A DNA stretch of 64,000 nucleotides from Candidatus Izemoplasmatales bacterium (GTDB lineage: Bacteria > Bacillota_I > Bacilli_A > Izemoplasmatales > Hujiaoplasmataceae). The notes beneath the pieces are model-generated. The model was not told where the DNA came from. It made no database searches and saw only the letters and a list, made by a program, of their open reading frames with translations. Below, one piece after another: positions 9,329-17,636 of this stretch (position 1 is its first letter; every line of letters starts with the position of its first letter). Where the stretch lies: contig JAQVVR010000002.1 in NCBI GenBank assembly GCA_028698875.1, positions 62,001-126,000 of the forward strand. Reading direction: 5' to 3'. Made by a program: the position numbers and the translations under genes.

Positions 9329-9913
9329 ATGGATAAACGAACGGATTTCATCAATATTTACAACCAGATGATTCAGCGTGAAGGCGCTGACGAATTACTG
9401 AAGTATTTGCTATCTTCGGGAAGCGATTTTTTCACAGCGCCGGCATCAACTCGCTTTCACCTAGCATATGAAGGCGGATTGGTGGAACATTCACTTAATG
9501 TTTATCAATGCTTAAAAGACTATTTGAATCGTTCAAAAGTGAGAACGGAATATCAAATGATTTTTTCCGATGAGACGATTGCTATCGTCTCCTTATTGCA
9601 TGATTTATGCAAATTGAATATCTATCAAAAAAGCATCCGCAATGTTAAGGATAAAACTGGAGCTTGGATTCAGGTTCCCTCTTACGAATATAATGATCAA
9701 CTGCCATATGGCCATGGCGAGAAATCGGTGTACATCATTTCGGGGTTTATGAAATTGACTCGCGAAGAGGCTTTTGCCATTCGCTATCATATGGGGTTTT
9801 CTGACACTGAGAATAAGCAAAATGTTTCCAATGCTTTTGAACAATTTCCACTTGCTTTAGCCTTATCGTTTGCGGATATGGAAGCAACATATTTAATTGA
9901 ACCCAAATCGTAA
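9329..9913 (+). CDS. HD-domain hydrolase
   Basis: This 194-residue protein has a metal-binding HD pattern: EHSLNVY near residue 52, LLHDLCK near residue 86, GHGEKSVYII near residue 125 and a late SFADME. HD proteins are usually phosphohydrolases acting on nucleotides or RNA; the substrate cannot be read from the sequence. ATG 9329 has AGGAA at 9319-9323, whereas the alternative ATG 9305 lies inside the upstream gene and lacks a ribosome binding site. The gene closes the fhs transcription unit and is followed by a strong terminator. Confidence 0.8.
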   Translation: MDKRTDFINIYNQMIQREGADELLKYLLSSGSDFFTAPASTRFHLAYEGGLVEHSLNVYQCLKDYLNRSKVRTEYQMIFSDETIAIVSLLHDLCKLNIYQKSIRNVKDKTGAWIQVPSYEYNDQLPYGHGEKSVYIISGFMKLTREEAFAIRYHMGFSDTENKQNVSNAFEQFPLALALSFADMEATYLIEPKS

Positions 9914-9936
9914 GACATCATACATCATTGATGTTG

Positions 9937-9965
9937 AAGAGACCTCGGGCGAGGTTTCTTTTGTG
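9937..9965 (+). terminator. Rho-independent terminator
   Basis: AAGAGACCTC (9937-9946) pairs with GAGGTTTCTT (9951-9960) around a GGGC loop, with one G-U pair, and ends in TTTTG. Confidence 0.9.
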
Positions 9966-10000
9966 AAATGCTTTTATTTAATACTTCAGGCGGATAACAT

Positions 10001-11413
10001 ATGAGTAAAATTTATGATTTAACTCACGGATCAATATTTAAAAAAATTATGGCAATCGCATTGCCGGTTTTGTTGACATCAATTTCTCAGATGGCTTATA
10101 ATTTAACAGATATGTTTTGGGTTGGTCAGGTTGATACAATCGGCTTTTCAGAATCTGACGCTTTATCCGCAATCGGAACTGCAGGGTATATCTTATGGTT
10201 TTCTTTTGGCTTGATTCTGATTGGCAAAATCGGAACTTCTGTAAAAGTTAGCCATTATGCTGGTGATAAAAACTTAGCCGGAGTCAAAAAATATGCTTCT
10301 AATGGATTAATGTTAGAAATCATTTTCGGACTTGTGACTTCGGCTGTGATTCTTTTATTCCGAGCTCCGCTTATCTCGATGTTTGGTAATAATGGTGAAG
10401 TGGTTTATAATGATTCAATTCGTTATCTTGCCATTACCGGAGGGTTTTACTTTGTTCAATTTATTACTAGTGGTTTTACAGCGATAAATGAAGGATTAGG
10501 AAAGACATATTTGAATCTTCTGATCTTACCAATTGGGTTGATTATCAATATGATTTTAGACCCAATTCTAATATTAGTTTTAGGTTTGGGAGTCACCGGT
10601 GCGGCACTGGCTACCGTAATCGCCCAAATTTGTACGCTTTTGATATATGTTTTGGTATATTTATTGTCTAAACAAAAAGTTTTTTCGTTACACCCGGCAA
10701 ATTTTGATTCAAAGGCAATTAAAGATATTATTAGAATTGGCTTTCCAGCCGGACTACAAAGCATGTTTTTTACGGCTTGTTCAATCATTATCGGTATTAT
10801 GGTTTATGGATTTGGAACTGCTGTTTTTGCCGCCCAAAGAGTCGGTTCACAAATCGAACAATTCACTTGGATGATTGCGGGTGGATTTCAAACGGCACTA
10901 ACTGTTTTTGTTGGTCAAAATTATGGGGCAAGGGATTATGTTCGTATCCGTCAGGGGACGGCTATGCTGGCGGCGATTTTAATTCCCTACTCAGTGGTAA
11001 TCACGATTATATTCTTCTTTAAATCAGAATTTCTTATCAGACTATTCCTTAATAGTGACGAAACCACGGTTGCATATGGGGCCGAGTATCTGAAAATAAT
11101 TAGTTTTTCGCAGATATTCATGATGCTTGAAGGAATTGGATCGGGCTTGTTTAATGGTGTTGGCAAAACTAAAATCCCTTCTATTTTTGGAATTATTGGC
11201 AATGTCATGCGGATCCCGCTATCTTTTTTGATGATTGGATCAATGGCGCAGGTTGGAATTTGGTGGGCACTAAATATTTCTGATGGTTTTAAAGGCATGG
11301 CATTATTGATTGGTGGAGTCATTCTCATTAACAATATGAACAAATTAATAAAAAAGAATACTACTATTCCAAATGTTAAACCTAGTGAAACTGACGGACT
11401 TGGGGTAGTATAA
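10001..11413 (+). CDS. MATE-family multidrug/cation antiporter
   Basis: The 470-residue protein has about twelve hydrophobic segments in two repeats. The N-terminus KIMAIALPVLLTSISQMAYN and the region NLTDMFWVGQV are typical of the NorM/DinF type. These exporters use sodium or proton gradients to expel cationic compounds from the cytoplasm. The start has AGGCGG 8 bases upstream. The gene stands alone: a terminator precedes it and a promoter region for the glycyl radical enzyme follows. The substrate is not predictable. Confidence 0.93.
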   Translation: MSKIYDLTHGSIFKKIMAIALPVLLTSISQMAYNLTDMFWVGQVDTIGFSESDALSAIGTAGYILWFSFGLILIGKIGTSVKVSHYAGDKNLAGVKKYASNGLMLEIIFGLVTSAVILLFRAPLISMFGNNGEVVYNDSIRYLAITGGFYFVQFITSGFTAINEGLGKTYLNLLILPIGLIINMILDPILILVLGLGVTGAALATVIAQICTLLIYVLVYLLSKQKVFSLHPANFDSKAIKDIIRIGFPAGLQSMFFTACSIIIGIMVYGFGTAVFAAQRVGSQIEQFTWMIAGGFQTALTVFVGQNYGARDYVRIRQGTAMLAAILIPYSVVITIIFFFKSEFLIRLFLNSDETTVAYGAEYLKIISFSQIFMMLEGIGSGLFNGVGKTKIPSIFGIIGNVMRIPLSFLMIGSMAQVGIWWALNISDGFKGMALLIGGVILINNMNKLIKKNTTIPNVKPSETDGLGVV

Positions 11414-11522
11414 ACCATATTATAATTATACTTTTTGCTTAGAAGGATATAAAACCTGCTTGGCAAAGAGTTTTTTTCATATGCAAACAAAAGAAATATA
11501 TCAATTTTTTCTCCATTAGTGC

Positions 11523-11551
11523 TTGAAAAACCAAAATCAACGTTATATAAT
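11523..11551 (+). promoter_or_regulatory. Sigma-A promoter of the glycyl radical enzyme operon
   Basis: TTGAAA (11523-11528) and TATAAT (11546-11551) are spaced by 17 bases, giving a predicted start near 11558, inside the adjoining palindrome. The first gene starts at 11593. Confidence 0.8.
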
Positions 11552-11576
11552 TCGCTTGTGGTATTACCACAAACGA
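11552..11576 (+). promoter_or_regulatory. Palindromic operator, FadR/GntR-like
   Basis: TTGTGGT (11556-11562) and ACCACAA (11566-11572) form a perfect inverted repeat with a 3-base centre. The match extends to TCG/CGA at the outer ends (11552-11554 and 11574-11576) with one mismatch. The core TGGT-N3-ACCA has the same arrangement as the E. coli FadR consensus. The site covers the predicted transcript start, a position suited to repression. The operon encodes its own FCD-type GntR regulator (15872-16576), the obvious candidate to bind here. Binding is inferred. Confidence 0.65.
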
Positions 11577-11592
11577 GTAACGGAGGATAATC

Positions 11593-14085
11593 ATGGATAA
11601 TATCGTGAAAATGAAAGAACCAAAAAATCTCTCACCGCGAATTAAGTGGTTGCGTGATTTTTATTTTGAAGGTGCAAAACGAGCATGGAACAACGAATAC
11701 AGTTGTTACACCGATGGAAAACCATGGGACTTTTTATTTGACGAATTGACATATTACATTGTTCCAGAAACAATTCCGTTTTATCAGACTTATACCAGCT
11801 CAAGTTTGCAATCGGCGGAAAAAATCGATATGCCTGAGCAATTCTGGAAACTGTCACTAAAAGAACGCAGAGCAACATTCATTAAGGAAGCAATTGTCAA
11901 TCACGTCCCTACCGAAATTATCCCAAATGATCTCTTATGTGGTGCTAGATTCAATATGCTTTCTTCACACTGTCTGACGGAAGCCGAAGCCAAGGATCGA
12001 AATCGTTTAGTGTGTGGTAAGAATGGTTCTCGCAAACAAGAAGTCGATTATTATTACTATGGGTTTGGAAATGATGGTGCTACCAGCGGTCATTTAATTC
12101 CGGATTATCAAAAAATTATTGATTCCGGATTCGAAAAAGTCTATACGGACTTAAAATCCCGTTACCAATCAATGTCACCTGCGGAGCAGAAATCTTCACA
12201 CGGCGAGCAAATACGAGCAATGATGATAGCTTGCACGATGCCAAAAGATCTGGCTATGAAATATGCAACAAAATGTGAAGAAGAAGCACAAAAAACGCAA
12301 AACCAACTGCGAAAAGCAGAATTGTTATTGATGAAAGCCAACTTAGAAGTGGTTCCATGGCACAAGGCAGAAACCTTTTATCAGGCAATCCAATCTTTGT
12401 GGATGACCCACATGTTGGTTATGACTGATGAAAATTACCCAGGACCAGGAGTGTCTTTTGGTAGACTTGATCAATATCTTTACCCATACTATGCCAAGTC
12501 AAAAAGTGAAGGCATGACCGATGAGCAAGCCAAAGAAATTCTTGGATGCTTTTGGTTCCATTGCAACACTGCATATGATGCGCAGATTCGGGTTGGCAAT
12601 AACGGCATCACTGCTGGATTCGGACAATTGTTCAATATCTCTGGGTGTGATGCTGAAGGCAAAGATCTGACAAATGATCTTACTTATGTATTACTAGATG
12701 TTATTGATGATCTTTCGCCAATTCTTGAACCCAAGCCAAATGTCCGTCTCCACAAAAATACGCCAGATAAATTAATGAATCGGGTTGTAGACATGATTGC
12801 CTCGTCACAAGGAGCACCATTTCTGCTCAATTTTGATGAGCGATCTATTGCTGGTATGATGCGAGAAGCAAAAGCTGGCAACTGTGATGATCGTATCCAT
12901 TCTGCCAATGTCGCGGATTATGCTTCCGTAGGCTGTTTAGAAAACACCATGGTTGGGAACGATCGTTCCGGAACGGTTGATGACAATCTATATTTATATA
13001 AAGCCGTTGAATTAGCACTGAATAACGGAAAAGACTTGACTCCAAAGAAAAATGATTTAACAGGCAAAAAATTACCTATCAAACAACATGGACCAAAAAC
13101 TGGCGAATTAACAGATTTAGATACTTTTGCAAAATTTTATGAAGCTGTAAAAAGACAAACAGCATTTATAATCAAAAAAAGTGTTGAAATCTATGAATTA
13201 TCAGAACGTGTTCGCGCTAAATATGGTAATACGATATATCTTTCGACACTTGTCAACGGCTGTATGGAAAAAGCCTTGGATGTGACTGAGGGGGGAGCTC
13301 AATTGTCATTTGTGACCATTGAAGGGGTCACATATGCGACAACTGTTGATTCCATTTTAGCCATCAAGTATTTAGTTTATGATAAAAAAGAATACACTCT
13401 TAATGAAATCAAAACAGCATTGATAAGTAATTGGGAAGGCTTTGAAATTATGCAAGCAAAGGTCAAGAATCGCGCACCTAAATATGGTCGTAATGATGAT
13501 GAAGCGGATGCGATTGCAAAAGACTACATGGAATTTTTCGCTACCGAGACCTGGAAATATAAGACTAAGTCTACTAATCGTCAATTCCGTCCTGGAATGC
13601 TATCTTGGAACTATTGGGCAAGTGCGGGATTTATTTTACCAGCGTCACCTGATGGTCGCAAACAAGGTCAATTCTTTTCTAATGCCATTTGCCCATCCAA
13701 TGGAGCCGATATCTTCGGCCCGACAGCAAACACAAATTCAGTTGGTTTTGCACTCGGTGGAAAGGCGGAAAATGGCGACTTCCATGATTACTGTAATTGT
13801 TTACCCAATGGCGCTAGCCATACGATTACTTTCAATTCTTCATTATTACGTAATCCTGATCATCTAGATAAATTTAAAGCTTTTTTGAAAGGGTACATTG
13901 AAAACGGAGGGACAGCTCTACAAATCAATATCCTTGATCCAAAAATGTTAAAGGATGCCCAAGATCACCCCGATGAATACAAACATTTGTTGGTTCGAGT
14001 CACTGGATATAATGCATATTTTGTTACAGTTGGTCGTGAACTTCAAAACGAGATTATTGCTCGTGAATCGCATCAACAATATTAG
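11593..14085 (+). CDS. Glycyl radical enzyme of the PFL-like superfamily, substrate unknown
   Basis: The 830-residue length fits the eliminase/decarboxylase branch of glycyl radical enzymes. Catalytic Cys448 lies in SVGCLENT with Glu450 two residues on, as in dehydratases and arylacetate-type decarboxylases. Radical-bearing Gly805 lies in RVTGYNAYFVT near the C-terminus. The motif after the cysteine is LEN rather than the VEP seen in glycerol and choline enzymes, so I do not assign a substrate. GGAGGA stands before ATG 11593. The activase gene follows after 9 bases, and a split-barrel flavoprotein and FCD-GntR regulator complete the set, suggesting an inducible anaerobic catabolic step. It is not classical pyruvate formate-lyase, which has adjacent Cys-Cys. 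Confidence 0.9.
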   Translation: MDNIVKMKEPKNLSPRIKWLRDFYFEGAKRAWNNEYSCYTDGKPWDFLFDELTYYIVPETIPFYQTYTSSSLQSAEKIDMPEQFWKLSLKERRATFIKEAIVNHVPTEIIPNDLLCGARFNMLSSHCLTEAEAKDRNRLVCGKNGSRKQEVDYYYYGFGNDGATSGHLIPDYQKIIDSGFEKVYTDLKSRYQSMSPAEQKSSHGEQIRAMMIACTMPKDLAMKYATKCEEEAQKTQNQLRKAELLLMKANLEVVPWHKAETFYQAIQSLWMTHMLVMTDENYPGPGVSFGRLDQYLYPYYAKSKSEGMTDEQAKEILGCFWFHCNTAYDAQIRVGNNGITAGFGQLFNISGCDAEGKDLTNDLTYVLLDVIDDLSPILEPKPNVRLHKNTPDKLMNRVVDMIASSQGAPFLLNFDERSIAGMMREAKAGNCDDRIHSANVADYASVGCLENTMVGNDRSGTVDDNLYLYKAVELALNNGKDLTPKKNDLTGKKLPIKQHGPKTGELTDLDTFAKFYEAVKRQTAFIIKKSVEIYELSERVRAKYGNTIYLSTLVNGCMEKALDVTEGGAQLSFVTIEGVTYATTVDSILAIKYLVYDKKEYTLNEIKTALISNWEGFEIMQAKVKNRAPKYGRNDDEADAIAKDYMEFFATETWKYKTKSTNRQFRPGMLSWNYWASAGFILPASPDGRKQGQFFSNAICPSNGADIFGPTANTNSVGFALGGKAENGDFHDYCNCLPNGASHTITFNSSLLRNPDHLDKFKAFLKGYIENGGTALQINILDPKMLKDAQDHPDEYKHLLVRVTGYNAYFVTVGRELQNEIIARESHQQY

Positions 14086-14094
14086 GATTTCCTC

Positions 14095-15027
14095 ATGAAA
14101 ATTCTAAATATCCAAAGAATGTCAACCGAAGATGGTCCCGGATTAAGAACTACCGTTTTCTTTAAAGGCTGTCCTTTGAAATGTGCTTGGTGCCATAATC
14201 CGGAGTCGATATGTCCATTATTGCAAAAAGAATGGTTTCAAATCCGTTGTATCGGTTGCCATATCTGTATTGCAAACTGTCCAAATAGTGCTTTAAGCAT
14301 CGCTGAGAAAAGGATTATTACTGATTCGTCAAAATGTGCGTTATGCTTAAAATGTGTCGACGGTTGTCCCACGGGAGCAATGCAACAACTTGGTAAATCA
14401 ATTTCGGCCGATGAACTATATTCTGAAGTCATTAAGGACAAAGCTTATTTTAATGGCGAGGGTGGTGTTACTCTTTCTGGTGGTGAAGTAATGGCACAAA
14501 CTACCGAAGCGGTTATAATGTGTCAAAAACTCAAAGCCAAAGGCATTTCTATAGCCATTGATACTTCTGGGTTTACCCAATATGGTAATTTTCGAGCTAT
14601 TTTACCATATATTGACTTAATTCTATATGATCTTAAGATTGATAGCGCATTAGAACATCAGCGCTTATGTGGTGTAGATAATACAATTATTAAGAATAAT
14701 TTGATTGAGTTATCTAAAGAATCTGTAGAAATTTGGATTCGAACGCCGATTATTCCTCAAGCCACTGATAGCATTGAAAACATCAAAGCGATTGCCACTT
14801 TTTTAGAAAACAATGCCATTCGATTCAATCGCTGGGAATTATGTGCTTTCAATAATCTGTGTGTTGACAAATACTCTCGCCTTGAGCAAAGTTGGCAATA
14901 TAAAAATGTCCCACTTATACCAAAACAAGTAATGGAAAAGCTTTTAGCCGCTGCACAAGCAATTATTTCCCAACCACAAAAAGTCTCATTTACCGGGTTG
15001 ACCCGATTAGAGGAGGAACAAAAATGA
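14095..15027 (+). CDS. Glycyl radical enzyme activase (radical SAM, two extra 4Fe-4S clusters)
   Basis: This 310-residue protein carries the radical SAM motif C26-x3-C30-x2-C33 (GCPLKCAWCHNPES). Two ferredoxin-type clusters follow: CIGCHICIANCPNSAL and CALCLKCVDGCPTGAM. It also has the SAM-binding GGVTLSGGEV motif. This layout matches activases of the eliminase/decarboxylase type rather than the short PFL activase. It uses SAM and an electron to place the glycyl radical on Gly805 of the preceding enzyme. It starts 9 bases after that gene and its stop overlaps the next start by 4 bases, so translation is coupled. Confidence 0.95.
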   Translation: MKILNIQRMSTEDGPGLRTTVFFKGCPLKCAWCHNPESICPLLQKEWFQIRCIGCHICIANCPNSALSIAEKRIITDSSKCALCLKCVDGCPTGAMQQLGKSISADELYSEVIKDKAYFNGEGGVTLSGGEVMAQTTEAVIMCQKLKAKGISIAIDTSGFTQYGNFRAILPYIDLILYDLKIDSALEHQRLCGVDNTIIKNNLIELSKESVEIWIRTPIIPQATDSIENIKAIATFLENNAIRFNRWELCAFNNLCVDKYSRLEQSWQYKNVPLIPKQVMEKLLAAAQAIISQPQKVSFTGLTRLEEEQK

Positions 15028-15875
15028 ACCAAGCAATGAATGCAGAAATGATGAAAGCTTTTAGCAGTTCAATCAAAATCGGTTTAGTTGCTACAATTGA
15101 TGATAATGGTGAGCCCCATCTATCGGTATTATCGACATTACAGGGCAAAGACGAAATGACTTTGATGTTTGGCAAATTCGTTGAAGGGTTAAGCAAACAA
15201 TACATTATTGATCGTCCGAAAACCGGGTTCTTAATTATGAATCCGGAAAAAGCTTTTTGGTTCGGCAAAATGAAATATAAAAGTTATACCAAAGAAGGTG
15301 ATGATTATGTCATGTACAATAACCAACCATTGTATCGATATAACACTTATTTTGGAATCAATACGGTGTATTATCTCGATTTGATTGCGATATCTGACAA
15401 ATATATATTGCCGATGGGACAAGTAATTGGCAACGCACTGAAAGTCCTTTTACATAAAAATAAGTTTAAACGGGATGAATCGGAACCGGTCTTAAAACCA
15501 TGGGCTGCTAAATTTACCGCGAAGCTAGACACTTTAAAATTTATTGCATATATTGGTGATGATGGATATCCAGTCATTATTCCGATAATTCAATCACAAT
15601 CGGTTGGAACCAGTCGTCTTGTCATCAAAAATGCCCCCTATACAGAATGGCTCTCGGCATTAAAATCCCAACAAAAGGTGGCAGTTTTAGCTTTTAGCAT
15701 GTCTATGGAAGATGTTTTAATGAAAGGAACTTTCCAAGGATTCGATGTCAAAGGATATGGTTATATTGATATTGAAAGAGTATATAATTCAATGCCGCCG
15801 ATTCATAAATATATCTACCCATTAGAAAAAAACTCCGAAGTTCTTTTTGCGGAAAAGGATACGATTGAGTTATGA
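15024..15875 (+). CDS. Pyridoxamine-phosphate-oxidase-like split-barrel flavin protein
   Basis: The 283-residue protein looks like two related split-barrel regions: SIKIGLVATIDDNGEPHLSV (about residues 15-34) and LKFIAYIGDDGYPVIIPII (about 170-190). This pattern fits the FMN-binding PNPOx-like clan. The family includes flavin reductases, heme-associated proteins and many uncharacterised members. GAGGAGG at 15011-15017 precedes ATG 15024, which overlaps the activase stop. Its place between activase and regulator suggests a role in the same pathway, perhaps redox handling of substrate or product (inference). No cofactor can be proven from sequence alone. Confidence 0.7.
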   Translation: MNQAMNAEMMKAFSSSIKIGLVATIDDNGEPHLSVLSTLQGKDEMTLMFGKFVEGLSKQYIIDRPKTGFLIMNPEKAFWFGKMKYKSYTKEGDDYVMYNNQPLYRYNTYFGINTVYYLDLIAISDKYILPMGQVIGNALKVLLHKNKFKRDESEPVLKPWAAKFTAKLDTLKFIAYIGDDGYPVIIPIIQSQSVGTSRLVIKNAPYTEWLSALKSQQKVAVLAFSMSMEDVLMKGTFQGFDVKGYGYIDIERVYNSMPPIHKYIYPLEKNSEVLFAEKDTIEL

Positions 15876-16576
15876 AGCAACAAGACAATCGAACTGATGC
15901 AATGATTAAATCAATTCAAAACAAGATTATTTCCGGAGTATTGAAGCCGGGGGATAAACTGCCGCCACTGCGTGATCTAGCGCGCGATCATCACGTTAGC
16001 AGAAGCGTGGTAAACAGCGCTATTTCGACGCTTTCAACAAAAGGATACATTAGCATTGTCCCTCGTCACTATATCATAATAAATGATTACCTTATGTCGG
16101 GTTCTTTAACAATACTGGAAGATGTATTTTATAGTGATAATGAGACTTTGAAGCGGAAGATGATTGATGATACTCTTGCTTGTCGGATGCTGGTGGAGCG
16201 AAATTCTATCAAATACATTGTCGAGGATATGGAAGCTGATTTAACACCGATTAAGTTAATCGTAGATTTAGAACAACAGTGGCAAAACGAATCCAATCAT
16301 GACATTTCAACCTTATATGCTTTGGATTTACGCTTTCATAATAGTATTATTACCATGGCACAAAACATGGTTTTTTCCATAATATACCATCAATTCGATT
16401 ATTTGGTTAAGCCGATGATTGCTGCATTTTATTCAAATCCTCAAGTGGTTGGTTTTGTCTTGGATAAACATCAAAAAATATATCAAGCCCTAGCTAATCA
16501 CAATCGGGATTTAGCATTAGATTTGATTACTGCATTGTTAGAACATGGTGAACAAGAATTGTTTAAAATCATCTAG
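15872..16576 (+). CDS. GntR-family transcriptional regulator, FCD (FadR) subfamily
   Basis: The 234-residue protein has an N-terminal winged helix (LPPLRDLARDHHVSRSVVNS, about residues 29-48) and a helical FCD effector domain with LDLRFHNSIITMA and a late histidine (ALLEHGEQ). FCD domains usually bind organic acids through a metal. Its start overlaps the preceding stop (ATGA). The palindrome at 11552-11576, over the operon promoter, has the TGGT-N3-ACCA form bound by FadR-like proteins, so it is likely an autoregulated repressor of the glycyl radical enzyme operon that responds to the substrate or product. Confidence 0.9.
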   Translation: MKQQDNRTDAMIKSIQNKIISGVLKPGDKLPPLRDLARDHHVSRSVVNSAISTLSTKGYISIVPRHYIIINDYLMSGSLTILEDVFYSDNETLKRKMIDDTLACRMLVERNSIKYIVEDMEADLTPIKLIVDLEQQWQNESNHDISTLYALDLRFHNSIITMAQNMVFSIIYHQFDYLVKPMIAAFYSNPQVVGFVLDKHQKIYQALANHNRDLALDLITALLEHGEQELFKII

Positions 16577-16591
16577 AAAAGAGGCTTGTTT

Positions 16592-17548
16592 ATGGATATG
16601 GAATGGTATGAAATTCTTATTTTGTTGATTGCCATCGCACTTATCATTGGGACAATTTTATTTAGCTACCTAATTGCTCGCGGAATTTTTCATCCTACCC
16701 GGCTTTCGCTTTTAGAGACTAGAATCAAGGAAGAAGAACGAACGCCTGATTTGCTTAATGAATATGATTCTTGGAAAATGTCATCATATTGGGTTTCCTC
16801 CCGAAACGGTTATGATTTAAAGACATATTACCTGCCAGCAAAATCCGAATTTGGCGAAAACAACCGAAATTTTGTGGTTATTGCCCACGGTTATACGTAT
16901 ACACATCATGGCAGTATAAAATATGCTTTCATGATGCGCAATCTAGGGTTTAACGTAGTTATGTACGATGAACGGTATCACGGTGAATCAGGAGGGGAAA
17001 ACTGTACTCTTGGTTATTATGAAAAATATGATCTTGAGGATATTATTACGGATACTTACCACCGCTTTGGCAGTGATCTATTTTTGGGCACTTATGGAGA
17101 ATCCATGGGGGCAGCAACGGTCATTCTCGAACAAGCTTTTGATCAACGGGTTCAGTTTGTTATCGCCGACTGTCCGTTTGCTAACTTACCTCTGCTAGTC
17201 CAATTTATCATAAAAAAACGATTTCATTTGCCAAAATATCCCTTTTTACCGCTTGCAAGTCTATTTTTTTATTTAGCGACGAAAGCCAAAATGAACCAAA
17301 TTATGCCCATTGATGCAATTCAAAAAATCACCAAACCGATTTTACTAATCCATGGGCTTGATGATGGATTCATTCCGTATTATCATAGTCAAATGCTTTA
17401 TGATCAATGTCCGTCACCAAAAAGGCTTTTTTTAGCTCCTAATAATTCCCGGCATGCCGAATCATATCGAAAAAACCGTGATGAATATACAAAGATATTA
17501 ACGAATTTTATCAATGATCTCGTTTTGATAAATCAAAAAAGATCATAA
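16592..17548 (+). CDS. Membrane-anchored alpha/beta hydrolase
   Basis: I chose ATG 16592 (318 residues), with GAGG 7 bases upstream; an in-frame TTG at 16586 lies too close to that site. One N-terminal membrane segment (about residues 6-28) precedes an alpha/beta hydrolase domain. The nucleophile elbow is TYGESMGAAT, the acid is probably in HGLDDGFIP and the histidine in RHAES. An IVIAHGYTYTHHG-like oxyanion region is also present. The type resembles YqkD-like serine hydrolases of unknown substrate. It starts 15 bases after the GntR gene without an intervening terminator and may be the last gene of that operon. Confidence 0.82.
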   Translation: MDMEWYEILILLIAIALIIGTILFSYLIARGIFHPTRLSLLETRIKEEERTPDLLNEYDSWKMSSYWVSSRNGYDLKTYYLPAKSEFGENNRNFVVIAHGYTYTHHGSIKYAFMMRNLGFNVVMYDERYHGESGGENCTLGYYEKYDLEDIITDTYHRFGSDLFLGTYGESMGAATVILEQAFDQRVQFVIADCPFANLPLLVQFIIKKRFHLPKYPFLPLASLFFYLATKAKMNQIMPIDAIQKITKPILLIHGLDDGFIPYYHSQMLYDQCPSPKRLFLAPNNSRHAESYRKNRDEYTKILTNFINDLVLINQKRS

Positions 17549-17636
17549 CGGTTACCTTGCAGCAAAATAAGTAATGTATTTTTGTTTCATGGTGTATAAT
17601 AATAACGAAATCTCTGTATACAAAGGTGGAATGGTT

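Noticed and set aside
13442-13867. Long alternate reading frame inside the glycyl radical enzyme gene, and similar frames inside other genes
   Set aside because: They lie within strongly supported genes in another frame or strand, have no ribosome binding site or family motif, and show low-complexity or unlikely composition.
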